From JBEKJU01 sp050011095 (GTDB taxonomy: Bacteria > Desulfobacterota > Syntrophorhabdia > Syntrophorhabdales > WCHB1-27): a stretch of 6,251 bases of DNA. The position numbers and the translations under genes are program-made. The notes beneath the pieces were generated by a model. The model had not been told where the DNA came from. It made no database searches and saw only the letters and a list, made by a program, of their open reading frames with translations. This document shows, piece after piece, positions 5,172 through 6,251 of the stretch. The DNA lies in NCBI GenBank assembly GCA_050011095.1, contig JBEKJU010000227.1:1-6251 (forward strand), written 5' to 3'. Each line of letters opens with the position of its first letter. The first letter of the stretch is position 1.

Positions 5172-5966
5172 TTATGCCCCGCCCCTTCCCGGTTCGTCCT
5201 TTTCCTCGATCTCCCGGTTCAGAAAATGTCTCACGTGGGGGTTTGGGGATCTCTCCTTCAGCATTCTGGGGTCACCATCGGCTATTATACCCTTTTTGCC
5301 CTTGTCCAGCATCACTATTCTTTGAGCCAGGCTGAAGATGGATTCCAGTTCGTGGCTCACGATCACCATGGTCGTCCCCATCCCCTCATTGATCCTCTTG
5401 ACGAGGAGGTTGAGGCCGGCCGACGTTATGGGATCGAGGCCCGCGAAGGGCTCGTCGAGAAAAAGTATCTCGGGATCGAGGGCCATGGCCCTGGCGATGC
5501 CGGCCCTATTCCTCATCCCGCCCGACAGCGCATCAGGGAGATATTCCTCATAACCCGAAAGTCCCACCATACCGAGCTTCGCCGTGACGAGCGCGGCGAT
5601 GAAGGATTCGGAAAGATTGGTGAACTCCGACAGGGGGAGGGCGATATTCTCCCCCAGGGTCATCGAGCCGAGAAGGCCGCTCGACTGGAAAAGCATGCCT
5701 ATTCCCCTCCTGACCTTTCTCAATTCCGCATCCGTGGCATTGATGATATCAACTCCGTTGATCACGACCCGGCCTGACGAGGGCCGTGAAAGACCGATCA
5801 AGTGACGGAGGAGGGTCGATTTGCCCGAACCGCTCATCCCCGCGACGACTAGAATCTCGCCCCGGCACACCTCGAAACTGATGCCCTCCAGGATACTCTC
5901 ATCGCCGTAGCGCACCGAAAGGTCCTCAACCCTGATCGCCTGATCACCTTTTACCCCATCGTCCAC
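5172..5966 (-). CDS. mlaF: Lipid-transport ABC ATPase, MlaF-like
   Basis: The product has 264 residues with a complete nucleotide-binding domain: Walker A GMSGSGKST (43-51), Q-loop Gln 94 in MLFQSSGLL, signature LSGGM (147-151) followed by RNRAGIARAMALDP, Walker B ILFLDEP (167-173) then FAGLDPI, and H-switch His 205 in IVSHEL. LSGGM with FAGLDPI is characteristic of the MlaF/Ttg2A group within ABC ATPases. It powers lipid movement through the MlaE-type permease at the inner membrane. The start is a GTG at 5964-5966, 6 bp after the permease stop, with AAGG 4 nt upstream; no better start precedes the conserved first strand. The C-terminal tail (about 246-264, Glu/Lys/Asp-rich) extends beyond the domain. 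All catalytic residues are present. Confidence 0.95.
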   Translation of the reverse strand: MDDGVKGDQAIRVEDLSVRYGDESILEGISFEVCRGEILVVAGMSGSGKSTLLRHLIGLSRPSSGRVVINGVDIINATDAELRKVRRGIGMLFQSSGLLGSMTLGENIALPLSEFTNLSESFIAALVTAKLGMVGLSGYEEYLPDALSGGMRNRAGIARAMALDPEILFLDEPFAGLDPITSAGLNLLVKRINEGMGTTMVIVSHELESIFSLAQRIVMLDKGKKGIIADGDPRMLKERSPNPHVRHFLNREIEEKDEPGRGGA

Positions 5967-5972
5967 AGGCCT

Positions 5973-6251
5973 TCACCACCTTATATAGTTGAGGATCACG
6001 GCAAAGGTCGAGTCGGTCACGATGATGAGAAACAATCCCGAGACGACCGCCGATGTGGCGGCGTTGCCCACCGCTTCGGCCCCTCCCCGCACGGTGAACC
6101 CCCTCTGGCATCCGATTCCCGCGATCAGGATCGCAAAGACGAAAGACTTGACCGCCCCCGACACGACATCGAAAACCGTCAGGGCCCACGATGTCTGAGA
6201 GATGTAGGTGTAGAAGGTGAGGTCGAGGCCGATGATCCCCACGCACATGCC
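5973..6251 (-). CDS. mlaE: Lipid-transport ABC permease, MlaE-like (partial, C-terminal part)
   Basis: Only the last 92 or so residues are in the window; the frame is open to the edge, so the visible Met near it is internal. The sequence has hydrophobic segments (VFDVVSGAVKSFVFAILIAGIGCQRG and AVVSGLFLIIVTDSTFAVIL) and the MlaE hallmark GIGCQRGFTVRGGAEAVGNAATSAVV (compare 'G...G..v.GGA.gVG.attrAVV'). In MlaE homologues this is the region next to the ATPase and MCE ring. MlaE forms the dimeric inner-membrane core that takes phospholipid from or to the MCE hexamer. It ends with TGA at 5973-5975, 6 bp before the ATPase start, so the two are one transcript. The operon promoter and any earlier genes lie outside the window. 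Confidence 0.93.
   Translation of the reverse strand, partial: GMCVGIIGLDLTFYTYISQTSWALTVFDVVSGAVKSFVFAILIAGIGCQRGFTVRGGAEAVGNAATSAVVSGLFLIIVTDSTFAVILNYIRW

Noticed and set aside
4566..5777. A 403-codon open frame on the + strand
   Set aside because: It lies fully antisense to the MCE and ATPase genes, whose motifs are intact; it has no ribosome binding site and no recognisable domain. Long antisense frames are common in GC-rich DNA.
1..6251. tRNA, rRNA, CRISPR array, transposase, toxin-antitoxin or defence genes
   Set aside because: Reading both strands showed no cloverleaf, regularly spaced repeats, transposase motifs or terminal repeats; the genes are envelope, enzyme and small-protein types.

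Overview
The window is GC-rich chromosomal DNA (roughly 60% G+C by eye) from a Gram-negative, double-membrane bacterium. The right half is a retrograde phospholipid (Mla/MCE-type) ABC transport operon in the gene order permease, ATPase, MCE protein, auxiliary lipoprotein. That order, together with the delta-proteobacterial look of the flavin-oxidase-like and methyltransferase proteins, suggests Desulfobacterota (former Deltaproteobacteria) or a close relative. This assignment is an inference from remembered family resemblance, not from a search.

Left part (1-2284). A 65-residue small protein (122-319, +) has a very strong ribosome binding site. A 71-residue predicted membrane protein (537-752, -) also has a near-consensus ribosome binding site and is divergent from a SAM-dependent methyltransferase-like gene (882-1799, +). 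The methyltransferase gene has an extra C-terminal beta-rich domain. The divergent gap holds a perfect 7-bp inverted repeat and a candidate promoter for the small membrane protein. A 12-bp direct repeat (period 27) and a perfect TATAAT lie in front of the next gene, a pyridoxamine 5'-phosphate oxidase-like flavin-binding-fold protein (1889-2284, +).

Middle (2285-2497). This is a convergent intergenic region with several short stem-loops and no recognisable gene. None of the stems has a classical U-tract.

Right part (2498-6251, all -). Read in the direction of transcription, the genes are mlaE-like permease (partial, cut by the window edge), mlaF-like ATPase, mlaD-like MCE protein with a long helical C-terminus, and a PqiC/YmbA-type auxiliary lipoprotein. 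After a 70-bp gap with a good internal promoter candidate come an EcsC/DUF697-like helical protein and a secreted CAP (SCP/PR-1) domain protein. The first four are packed with gaps of 0-6 bp and should form one transporter: permease and ATPase at the inner membrane, the MCE protein across the periplasm, and the lipoprotein probably at the outer membrane. No MlaC-like shuttle or MlaB-like STAS gene is present in the part seen. The last two genes overlap by 4 bp (GTGA) and look translationally coupled; their link to lipid transport rests only on position.

No RNA gene, CRISPR array, insertion sequence or clear sign of horizontal transfer was found. The window looks like core genome with some under-described small genes and regulatory sequence, not an obvious defence or mobile system.
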